64,000 nucleotides of DNA from Phycisphaera sp. (GTDB lineage: Bacteria; Planctomycetota; Phycisphaerae; Phycisphaerales; UBA1924). Below are positions 10,680 through 17,787 of the stretch, in pieces (the first letter of the stretch is position 1; each line of letters starts with the position of its first letter). The notes beneath the pieces are model-generated. The model saw only the letters and a list, made by a program, of their open reading frames with translations. It was not told the DNA's origin and searched no databases. The stretch is taken from the NCBI GenBank assembly GCA_025916675.1, contig CP098402.1, positions 801,205-865,204 of the forward strand, written 5' to 3'. Made by a program: the position numbers and the translations under genes.

Positions 10680-11099
10680 GTGGCCGACTACCAAGCGGGC
10701 TACACGTTCGACGACGCCTGGATACTCAGCCTGGCTCTCGATCACGATGGGGTCGCCGAACGCATCGCGGCGCTCCGCGGGATGCTGATGGCCCTCGATG
10801 GCCGGAGCGGCATATCGGCCCCGGGCGTGCTCGAAGACGGCCAGGTCGTCGTGCGTGTCACGACGGGGGCCGACAAGGCCAAGTGGGCTGTTCCATACCA
10901 CCTGGCGTGGCCCGAGCCACGCCTGAACAACCATCATCTGACCGCGGTGAAGTTCTTGAGCTGGAATGTCGTGGGTGAAAAGGGGCCGGTGACCGCCGGT
11001 CGAGCGCGCCAGACTGCGCACGATCGGCTCCGAAAGGCCATCCAGGATCACGTCGACACCGGCGGGCCGCTGGCCAAGCGGATCAGGATTCTTCAGTAG
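10680..11099 (+). CDS. Hypothetical protein, 139 residues
   Basis: Start GTG 10680, because GGAGG lies 8 bases upstream; the in-frame TTG at 10674 is too close to it. Soluble, no signal peptide and no recognised domain. Features are DDAWILSLALDHDGVAERIAALRGML and a strand-rich middle (GVLEDGQVVVRVTTG). It shares a short spacer with the lipoprotein gene upstream and its last 17 bases overlap the convergent coaX. Confidence 0.55.
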   Translation: MADYQAGYTFDDAWILSLALDHDGVAERIAALRGMLMALDGRSGISAPGVLEDGQVVVRVTTGADKAKWAVPYHLAWPEPRLNNHHLTAVKFLSWNVVGEKGPVTAGRARQTAHDRLRKAIQDHVDTGGPLAKRIRILQ

Positions 11100-11889
11100 C
11101 GATGAGTTCCTCGTACGCCCGCGCGAGCCCGGCGAGTTGGAGGTCGGGCACGACATGCTCGATGATCTCGTCGTTCTCGAAGAGCGGCAGCGCGTCTCCG
11201 CCGGTGGCGATGACTCGCGGGTAGCCGCCGTATGCCAGGGCGAAGCGATCGACGAGGGTGTGGACAAGGCCGACGGCCGACGCCTTGGCACCAAGGGCCA
11301 TGGCGGGCTCGGTGTCCTCACCCCAGGGCTGGTCCTCAGGCTGGGTGAACGCGAACGCCTGGGTGGACGAGAGCGCGGGAAGCGCGGGGGCGGCCGCGTG
11401 CAGTCCGGCGAGCATGGCACCGACGCCCGGCGCGATCGCGCCGCCGTGGTGGGTGCCCTCGCCGTCCACGAAGTCGACCGTGATCGCCGTGCCGGCGTCG
11501 ATCACGATGCAGGCCTGCTCGGCCATCTTGAATGCGGCCAGGCAGCACAGCAGGCGGTCGATGCCCACACGCTGGGGTTGGGTGACGGTCGTGCGCAGCG
11601 GGATGGCGAGGTCGGTGCCGGCGAAGGCGACCTGCTCGACGCGGCCGTCCAGTGCCCGGGCCGCCGCTCTGGCGGCAGGTTGGTTGACGCTGGCGATCAG
11701 CAATGGTGCGCCGTGGTGGTCATCGAAGAAGGGGGCAAGGGCCTCGGCGATGGACGCCGAGTCGGTGGCGTCGTGCGATGAGGAGTGGTGGACCGCGCCA
11801 TCGGCGAAGCTGGCGGTTCGGGCACGCGTGTTGCCCACGACCAGGAGGGCGGCGGGAGGGGCGGGGGTGTGGTCGGCGTCGTTGGGCAC
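11083..11889 (-). CDS. coaX: Type III pantothenate kinase
   Basis: Phosphorylates pantothenate, the first step of coenzyme A synthesis, in the cytoplasm. I start it at GTG 11889 with CGGAGG 7 bases upstream (268 residues, family usual 250-270); the frame is open to 12204, but that part only mirrors the neighbouring dockerin gene. Visible motifs: LLVVGNTRARTASF at the N-terminus, GIDRLLCCLAAF, VIDAGTAITVDFVD, HHGGAIAPGVGAMLAGLH and the late ATGGDALPLF. The Asp that usually precedes the first Gly-Asn is Val here (VVGNTR). Convergent overlap of 17 bases with the hypothetical gene at 10680. Confidence 0.86.
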   Translation of the reverse strand: MPNDADHTPAPPAALLVVGNTRARTASFADGAVHHSSSHDATDSASIAEALAPFFDDHHGAPLLIASVNQPAARAAARALDGRVEQVAFAGTDLAIPLRTTVTQPQRVGIDRLLCCLAAFKMAEQACIVIDAGTAITVDFVDGEGTHHGGAIAPGVGAMLAGLHAAAPALPALSSTQAFAFTQPEDQPWGEDTEPAMALGAKASAVGLVHTLVDRFALAYGGYPRVIATGGDALPLFENDEIIEHVVPDLQLAGLARAYEELIATEES

Positions 11890-11941
11890 AGATCGGCCTC
11901 CGGTGGATTGGACGAGCAAGGAGCGTATGGGGCCGGAGCGC

Positions 11942-11985
11942 AAAAAACCGGCCCCGACCGCGTGTGTTGCCGCGGCGGGGCCGGT
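11942..11985 (-). terminator. Intrinsic terminator after dockerin protein A
   Basis: A perfect 10-base-pair stem (11947-11956 with 11976-11985) ends in TTTTTT on the minus strand. It separates the gene at 12036 from coaX. Confidence 0.85.
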
Positions 11986-12035
11986 GATCCGACGAGCTTC
12001 ATCGTCGAGAGAGAGGGGGGCGATTTGGAGTTGGC

Positions 12036-12203
12036 TTACTCGCAGCCGGCGTCGAAGGCGTTCTGGAAGGCCAGGAAGTCGAAGAGGGTGAGGCTGCCGT
12101 CGCCGTCGAAGTCGGCGGCCAGGTCTCCGGCGTCGAACAGGTTCTGGAAGGCCAGGAAGTCGAAGAGGGTGAGTTCGCCGTCGCCGTCGATGTCGGCGGC
12201 GCA
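12036..12203 (-). repeat. Dockerin-tail coding repeat, copy A
   Basis: The last 56 codons of the gene. By eye only a handful of bases differ from 12831-12998 over 168 bases, including third positions, which suggests a recent duplication or gene conversion. Less similar tails lie at 48333-48500 and 61265-61429. Confidence 0.85.
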
Positions 12204-12767
12204 CACGTCGCTGGCGATCTCCATCGAGACAAAGTCGATCTCCATGGCGACGTTGTCGGGGAAGATGCTCCAGATGGTGAAGTTGAAGCGGGTCAGGCCG
12301 GCAAACTCGTAGAGGCCCAGGGCGTCGAGGATCTCAAGCGAGTCGAGCGTGCTGCCCTCGTAGCCCAGGTCGCAACCGAGCTGGAACGGGGTGGTCTCGA
12401 GCGGCACGCCGCCGGGCGACGTGCGAGATGTGGAGAGGATGAAGCCGTCCGAGACGGGGAATCCGTCGACCAGCGTGAAGAAGGCCTCGGTGCCCGGCAC
12501 CATCGTGGTGCTGATGCCGTCGAAGTCCAGAAGGAACGAATCTTCGTTGACCGGGTAGTTGCGCAGGTCACCCGGAAGGACGTCGAAGAAGTCGTCCGAA
12601 TCGACCTGGAAGGTCACAATGGTGGTGTCGCCGGGGGAGACCCCCGCCAGATCGCCATCGGTGATGCGGTTGGAGACGACCTCGCCGGTGAAGGTGACGT
12701 TGATCGGGTCGGCCTGGGCGGCGGTGCCGGCGGCTGCGAGCACGCTCATCAGAATCAGCTTGTTCAT
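12036..12767 (-). CDS. Secreted protein with GC-type dockerin tail (A)
   Basis: Exported protein of 243 residues: signal peptide MNKLILMSVLAAAGTAAQA, then a beta-rich domain of about 165 residues without a known motif (starts DPINVTFTGEVVSNRITDG), then the tail from about residue 189. The tail holds two calcium-loop-like repeats, [19 protein letters not shown] and [19 protein letters not shown], and ends DAGCE. This is the GC-type dockerin arrangement of Phycisphaerae, thought to serve attachment or sorting; its partner is unknown. AGGAGAG precedes ATG. Its tail is nearly identical at DNA level to that of the next gene. Confidence 0.82.
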   Translation of the reverse strand: MNKLILMSVLAAAGTAAQADPINVTFTGEVVSNRITDGDLAGVSPGDTTIVTFQVDSDDFFDVLPGDLRNYPVNEDSFLLDFDGISTTMVPGTEAFFTLVDGFPVSDGFILSTSRTSPGGVPLETTPFQLGCDLGYEGSTLDSLEILDALGLYEFAGLTRFNFTIWSIFPDNVAMEIDFVSMEIASDVCAADIDGDGELTLFDFLAFQNLFDAGDLAADFDGDGSLTLFDFLAFQNAFDAGCE

Positions 12768-12830
12768 GTGTTCTCTCCTGCGTTGCTTGGGGAGTCGCGA
12801 TACGTGGAGTTGCTGCCGAAACCGATCGGC

Positions 12831-12998
12831 TTAGGCGCAGCCGGCATCGAAGGCGTTCTGGAAGGCCAGGAAGTCGAAGAGGGTGAGGCTGCCGTCGCCG
12901 TCGAAGTCGGCGGCCAAGTCGCCGGCGTCGAACAGGTTCTGGAAGGCCAGGAAGTCGAAGAGAGTGAGTTCGCCGTCACCGTCGATGTCGGCGGCGCA
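12831..12998 (-). repeat. Dockerin-tail coding repeat, copy B
   Basis: Partner of the repeat at 12036-12203, offset 795 bases, same strand and frame. Confidence 0.85.
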
Positions 12999-14084
12999 GG
13001 TGTCGTCGCCCAAATTCACCACCCAGGTCTGAGTAGTGGCGGGCGACCCGTCGTTGCCCCAACCGGCGATCCACTGGCCGTCGGACGAGATGGCACTGAT
13101 AAAAGCAAACACGTATCCATCGGGGTAGGTGATGCCCTTGCTATCGAGGAAGTCGTCCATACGCATGGTGCCGACACCCTCTTGCCAGATGAACGCGTTG
13201 CCGAAGGTGGCCGGGCCAAAGCCCCAAGTACCGCCGCCGACCATGGTGCCGTCGCCGCTAATCGCCGCGCCAGCCATGAAGCGAGCGGCACCGGTGGCGA
13301 GTTGGGGCAGAACCTCGTAGGTGTCGGTCGAGGTGTTGTACCGGTAGGCGTTGCCGGGGACGACGGGGTTGCCCACGCCCATGCCCGAGACCCACACGCC
13401 GTCGTCGGACACGTCGAAGGCCTCCTGCGAGGAGGCGCCGGTGTCGGTGAAGATCAGTTCCTGCACGCCGTCGACCCAGGCCGAGCCCTGACGGCCGGCG
13501 CCGTCCTGCCAGCCGACGACGACGGTGCCATCAAAGTTGACGCCGTTTGCTCGAGAAGAGTCGCCCACGGCGGCGCTGCCAAGGTCGATGATGCCAACGC
13601 CCTCTGTCCATTGGATCGCGTGGGCGTCGGCGGTGCCCAGGATGGTCCAGCCAAGGCCCACCACATGCTGGCCGTCACCGGAGATCGCCCAGCCGCCTGA
13701 GACTTCGGCGTCGATCTGGGTGCCAATGTCGGGGATCGGGCCGAAGCCGGTCCACTCGCCAGTGGCCACGTCGTAGCGCGACAACTCGTGCCAGTCTTCC
13801 GTTGCGTTGTAGGTGCTGCCGCTAATGAAGAGGCCATCGCTGGAGATCTTGCCTTGGCCACCCACGCCGCTGCCAGGGCTCACGCCGCCGATCTGCATGG
13901 CCCCGCCGTCGGCAGTCCACATCCAGTACTGATCGCCGAAGCCGCTCGAGCCGCTGACGACACCCGTGTTGCTGACGTCGTCGGCTAGCCCCTGGCCCAC
14001 GGGGATGGTGAAGAACTCTTGGGCGCTCGCCAGACCGGCGATGGACAACAGGGCGGCAGCGGCCGTGATCGTTCGGTTTTGCAT
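12831..14084 (-). CDS. Secreted HAF-repeat-like protein with GC-type dockerin tail (B)
   Basis: Exported protein of 417 residues. I start at ATG 14084 (signal peptide MQNRTITAAAALLSIAGLASA, GGGAG about 8 bases upstream); the frame extends to 14261 without support. The body is a run of about seven short units of the type ISGDGQHVVGLG...AIQWTEGVG, that is SxDGxxVxG followed by AxxW, as in HAF-repeat extracellular proteins, which are predicted to form a beta-propeller. The last 55 residues are the paired dockerin repeats ending DAGCA. Transcribed separately from gene A: 63 bases lie between them. Confidence 0.83.
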   Translation of the reverse strand: MQNRTITAAAALLSIAGLASAQEFFTIPVGQGLADDVSNTGVVSGSSGFGDQYWMWTADGGAMQIGGVSPGSGVGGQGKISSDGLFISGSTYNATEDWHELSRYDVATGEWTGFGPIPDIGTQIDAEVSGGWAISGDGQHVVGLGWTILGTADAHAIQWTEGVGIIDLGSAAVGDSSRANGVNFDGTVVVGWQDGAGRQGSAWVDGVQELIFTDTGASSQEAFDVSDDGVWVSGMGVGNPVVPGNAYRYNTSTDTYEVLPQLATGAARFMAGAAISGDGTMVGGGTWGFGPATFGNAFIWQEGVGTMRMDDFLDSKGITYPDGYVFAFISAISSDGQWIAGWGNDGSPATTQTWVVNLGDDTCAADIDGDGELTLFDFLAFQNLFDAGDLAADFDGDGSLTLFDFLAFQNAFDAGCA

Positions 14085-14348
14085 CTTTGTTGCTCCCGAG
14101 CCGGATTCGCGGCTCGCTCTCATGGGTAAGCCCGGGCGTTCTCGCTCCTGGGCGGTGGGGGCCTCCGGACCCCGAAGTTCGATACGTCTTCGAAGGGTTA
14201 TACCACGAGCCATCATGCTTCGCAAGTTTCTTCGGGGAAAATCTCGGAAAAATGTTGCCAATCTGGCGGATTTCGACTACGATTGCGTTGTGAGCAGCCG
14301 CGAAACCCGGCAATTACCTATCGAAATGCGAACCCGAAGGAATCAGGT

Positions 14349-15533
14349 TTGACCACGACCACCCAGATGACGTTCCAGGAGCACTGCCGCGAGACGGTGC
14401 GCGAGCTGCGTGGAGCGTTATTAGACATGTACGTCCAGGTCGGTGCCGACCCGGACAAGCCTCAGGACGTGTCGCGGAAGCTCGAACTCAATAAGAACCT
14501 GACGTGGAAGCTCTCGCGGGTGATGCAAGCGGAAGACGCGTTCGAGGCGCTGCCCCTGTTGCCGGGGATGGCCGGACTCGATCTCGCGCTCGATGCGATG
14601 GCCAAGGCTGGTGCCAGCGAGTACGCCATCGAGCGTGTTCGCAGCGCGATCGCCGAGGTTGACTCGATGGTCGAGATCCACGGTGGCGATCGTGCGACCA
14701 TGGAGCTCATGCTCGACAGCATGGGCAGCAACGGCTTGGAGAAGAGCCGCAAGCTGGCGTACCGGGGCAACGCGGGGTTGTGGGGCATGCTCGCCAAGGT
14801 GCGTGTGACGGCCCAGTTTATCGCGCCGAGCGCGACCGATCCCGACAAGCTCGACGCGGTGCAGATCGCCGGCTTGCACCAGGTGCGGCGCTTCCGACCC
14901 GTTCCGCGATGGCCGGTGTTCCGGCTGGGTCGATATCTGGTGAGCGGCGAGTCGGGGCAGTTCCCGATCGAGGACGAGGACGGCTCGCACGAGGGGATGC
15001 TCTCGTCTTTCAGCCGCGGCCCGATGCCCGAAATCCATGCCAAGAAGGAGGGCGACGGGCTCGTCTACGAAGTGGGCGATGGGCCCGTTGGCAAGACCGG
15101 CGAATTCAGTTGCTACTTCGGGTTTGGGCACCGCAATTTTGTTCCGCGGTATACCAAAACGCCCGGCGAGACCGGCTCGCTCGCGGCGGCGGTGGGCATG
15201 CCCGTCGAGACGCTGCTGTTCGACCTGTTCGTCCACAAGGACCTGCGCGAAGCACTAGCAGCCGACGCGGCGGTGTACGGCGGCCCCTGGCTGGGCACGG
15301 CCGCGTTCCCGGAGCAAGCCAAGCTTCCGGTAAACGAGCGATTGATCAACCTTGGCCGGGGCGGAAACCTCGCGACGCCGCTGGTCGATCAGTACGCCCC
15401 GATGATGAAGCTGGCGTTCGAGCGGGCCGGTTGGGCGTCCGAGGACTTCTATTGCCTGCGGCTCGTGGTCGAGCACCCGCCGATGCCGTCACGTGCGGTA
15501 ATCCGATTCCCGTTGAGGCAGAAGGGGGCGTAG
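14349..15533 (+). CDS. HTH-like protein of unknown function, paralogue of 62102-63319
   Basis: Protein of 394 residues. I start at TTG 14349 with GAAGGAA about 7 bases upstream; ATG 14367 is the alternative. Residues about 40-58 (DVSRKLELNKNLTWKLSRVM) look like a helix-turn-helix. Then come a helical region with IHGGDRATMELMLDSM, the block YRGNAGLWGMLAKVRV, and a long strand-rich C-terminal part with LLFDLFVHKDL and a final LVVEHPPMPSRAVIRFPL. The same blocks in the same order occur in the minus-strand gene at 62102. No signal peptide or membrane segment. Probably a DNA-binding regulator with a large sensor part, but this is inference. Confidence 0.65.
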   Translation: MTTTTQMTFQEHCRETVRELRGALLDMYVQVGADPDKPQDVSRKLELNKNLTWKLSRVMQAEDAFEALPLLPGMAGLDLALDAMAKAGASEYAIERVRSAIAEVDSMVEIHGGDRATMELMLDSMGSNGLEKSRKLAYRGNAGLWGMLAKVRVTAQFIAPSATDPDKLDAVQIAGLHQVRRFRPVPRWPVFRLGRYLVSGESGQFPIEDEDGSHEGMLSSFSRGPMPEIHAKKEGDGLVYEVGDGPVGKTGEFSCYFGFGHRNFVPRYTKTPGETGSLAAAVGMPVETLLFDLFVHKDLREALAADAAVYGGPWLGTAAFPEQAKLPVNERLINLGRGGNLATPLVDQYAPMMKLAFERAGWASEDFYCLRLVVEHPPMPSRAVIRFPLRQKGA

Positions 15534-15564
15534 GGGCGCTCGCTGTTTGTGGGTACCGAAATCC

Positions 15565-16491
15565 TCAGACCACAACCGGCTCCACCGGCTCGCCAAGCAA
15601 CCCCGCCCCAGACGCTTCGGCATACAGCCTCGCGAGGGCCTCGCGTCCGGTCTCGCCCATGCTTGCCGTCATGTCGCTGACGTACATGCCCAGGTAGCGA
15701 TCGAGCAGGTCGGCGTTGTTCCATTCCGGCCGGGCGGTGCTGTGGAGTTGGAGGTAGGCGCGGGTGTCTTCGGGGTTGGCGCGCGCGTGGGCGACCGACG
15801 CGCTCAGCAAGCGGCTGATCTCTCCGACCGTGCCATCGCCGTGCTCGGTTTCCAGGCCGATGCGGATGACATTCAGGCCGAGCGGCAAGGGTTGGGCGGT
15901 CTTGCGGTGCCACCATTGGCCGAAGTCGACAACCTGCTTGAGCCCCATCTCGGCGAACGTGAGCTGGGCCTCGTGGATGAGCACGCCCGCGCCGACGCGG
16001 CCGTCGAGCACGGCCGGGGCGATCTGTTGGAACGGCATCTCGACGAGTGTGATGGCATCGCGCGATTGGCCGAGCACGAGCTTGAGCACCAGCGCGGCGG
16101 TGGTGTTGGCACCGGGGATGGCGATGTCGGGCTTCTGGCTGCGCACGCAGCCGTCGCAGTGGAGCGGCGCGTCCTGCCTGGCAACCAGCTTGGGGCCGTA
16201 GCCCTCGCCAAACGAGGCCCCGCAATCGGTGATGGCGTAGAGGTCGCTGAGGGCCGGCCACGCGGCGGCGGAGATCGCCGTGATGTCCAGGGGTTGGGAC
16301 CGCGCGGTCTTATTGAGTTGTTCCACGTCCTCGGGCTTGGGCGTAAAAGCGAAGCGGCCGGTGTCGATCGCGGGCGGGCGCAGTTGCTCGCCGGCGGGCG
16401 AGAGGAACCCCGTCAGAGGCCACCACATGGCCATGTCATCGGCATCCGGGGAGTGGGCAAGCGTGAGAGGGATCGTTCCGGTCTGGGGCAT
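15565..16491 (-). CDS. mqnD: 1,4-dihydroxy-6-naphthoate synthase (futalosine pathway)
   Basis: Enzyme of the futalosine route to menaquinone that acts on cyclic dehypoxanthine futalosine. Length 308 from ATG 16491. The protein begins with IPLTLAHSPDADD MAMWW, the typical MqnD opening, and continues with ITAISAAAWPAL, GEGYGPKLVA, IAIPGANTTAALVLKL, VLIHEAQLTF and FGQWWHRKT, giving a periplasmic-binding-protein-like fold. No signal peptide, as expected for a cytoplasmic enzyme. No other mqn gene is in the window. No clear ribosome-binding site precedes the chosen start; a start at 16539 is possible. Confidence 0.87.
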   Translation of the reverse strand: MPQTGTIPLTLAHSPDADDMAMWWPLTGFLSPAGEQLRPPAIDTGRFAFTPKPEDVEQLNKTARSQPLDITAISAAAWPALSDLYAITDCGASFGEGYGPKLVARQDAPLHCDGCVRSQKPDIAIPGANTTAALVLKLVLGQSRDAITLVEMPFQQIAPAVLDGRVGAGVLIHEAQLTFAEMGLKQVVDFGQWWHRKTAQPLPLGLNVIRIGLETEHGDGTVGEISRLLSASVAHARANPEDTRAYLQLHSTARPEWNNADLLDRYLGMYVSDMTASMGETGREALARLYAEASGAGLLGEPVEPVVV

Positions 16492-16728
16492 GCCGGAAGG
16501 ATAGGAAGGGCGCCTTGCGGTTCTGGATCGGGAAATCACCGACTTGAATTCGCGTTCAGGCGAGCGGTTGCCTATTTCCCCTCAGCGTACCATTTCATCA
16601 TGCGGAACTGGTATGGCCCGGGGCCCCGACGGAAGCACTCGGGTGCGCAGCGCGCGTCCGGGGATTCGGTTCGGACGCTCGAGAAGCACAATCGAACGAG
16701 GCGAGCGTGGCGTGTCATCTGGCGACGC

Positions 16729-17787
16729 ATGCCCAGGATTTCGATCGAAACGGGTTCGGCTCGCGGCCGGCCGGTGTATTCGATCCTGATCTCGGTGGCC
16801 GTGCACGTGGTGCTCATCGTGCTGCTTGCTCTAGCGCTCAGCGGCGTTGCTCGGCACGGCGTGGGTTCGGTCGTGAGCCTCGACCTCGGCGCGGGGCCGA
16901 GTGAAACGGCCAGCTTCGAGGCCCCGAGCGTCCAGGCCGAGGCATCCGAAGTGCCAACAACGCCCGAGGATGCCGCCGCGATCGCCGCGCAAGCGTCAGC
17001 GGGGCTGACCGGAGCGATCGCACGCGTAAACTCGGCAACCGTGGACGCCCCCCGTGGAGCGGTCGTTCCACGCGGGGCCGGCAAGGGGTCGGCGCCCCTG
17101 CTCGAACGTGGGCCGGCGGTGGGGGGGATGTCGAACCTGAGTACCACTGGCATGACGCCGACGCTCGATGGTGCCAGCTTCGCGGGTGTTCGCGCCAAGC
17201 GGGCTCGGAGCGTGGTCTACGCGGTCGATGCCAGCGGGGCGATGATCACGAGCCTGCCGTTCGTTCTCGACGAACTCCGGCGGTCGGTTTCGGCTCTGGC
17301 TGCCGATCAGAAGTTTGCCGTCGTGCTCTTTGGCCGGCGTGCCGGCGAGGCGGACGCATCGGCCGGCGTGCGGCCGTTCCCCGACCAAGGGATGCGATCG
17401 GCGACGCCAGCGAGCAAGGCGGAGTTCTTTGCCTGGCTCGATGAGGCGCAGGCCCGTGGGGCGAGCAATCCGCTCGATGGCCTGCTGTCGGCGCTCGATC
17501 GCGAGCCCGAGGTGGTGTTCCTGCTCTCGCGAAGCATCCGGCGGACCGATGGCCGAGAGACCGCGGGCGACTGGGGCCCGGGTCGCGAGGCGATCCTGGC
17601 AGAACTCGAACGGGCCAACCCGGTGCGCAAGAGCATCTTCGGACCGCCCGCTCGTGCGGTGCAGGTCAAGTGCGTGCAGTTCCTCGAAGAAGATCCGAGC
17701 GGCGTGATGCAGGCCATCGCCGAGGTGCACGGTGGTGGCGCCGGCTCGTACCGATTGTTGCCCGAGTCGGAGTTGCGTAGGCGATGA
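16729..17787 (+). CDS. Membrane-anchored VWA-domain protein
   Basis: 352 residues from ATG 16729 (upstream starts such as 16600 are possible). Residues about 17-40 (SILISVAVHVVLIVLLALALSG) are a single membrane helix. Next is an Ala/Pro-rich linker, then a von Willebrand A domain from about residue 160: VVYAVDASGAMITSLPFVLDELRRSV, FAVVLFGRR, then PLDGLLSALDREPEVVFLLS. The metal-site motif DxSxS is changed to DASGA, so metal binding may be lost. Its stop overlaps the next start in ATGATGA, so the two are translationally coupled. Similar VWA/TPR pairs occur in batA/batB-like clusters, but no AAA ATPase is present here. Confidence 0.72.
   Translation: MPRISIETGSARGRPVYSILISVAVHVVLIVLLALALSGVARHGVGSVVSLDLGAGPSETASFEAPSVQAEASEVPTTPEDAAAIAAQASAGLTGAIARVNSATVDAPRGAVVPRGAGKGSAPLLERGPAVGGMSNLSTTGMTPTLDGASFAGVRAKRARSVVYAVDASGAMITSLPFVLDELRRSVSALAADQKFAVVLFGRRAGEADASAGVRPFPDQGMRSATPASKAEFFAWLDEAQARGASNPLDGLLSALDREPEVVFLLSRSIRRTDGRETAGDWGPGREAILAELERANPVRKSIFGPPARAVQVKCVQFLEEDPSGVMQAIAEVHGGGAGSYRLLPESELRRR

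Noticed and set aside
11890-12204. N-terminal extension of coaX
   Set aside because: It reads antisense through the dockerin tail and gives an Arg/Pro-rich peptide; the GTG at 11889 has a proper site.
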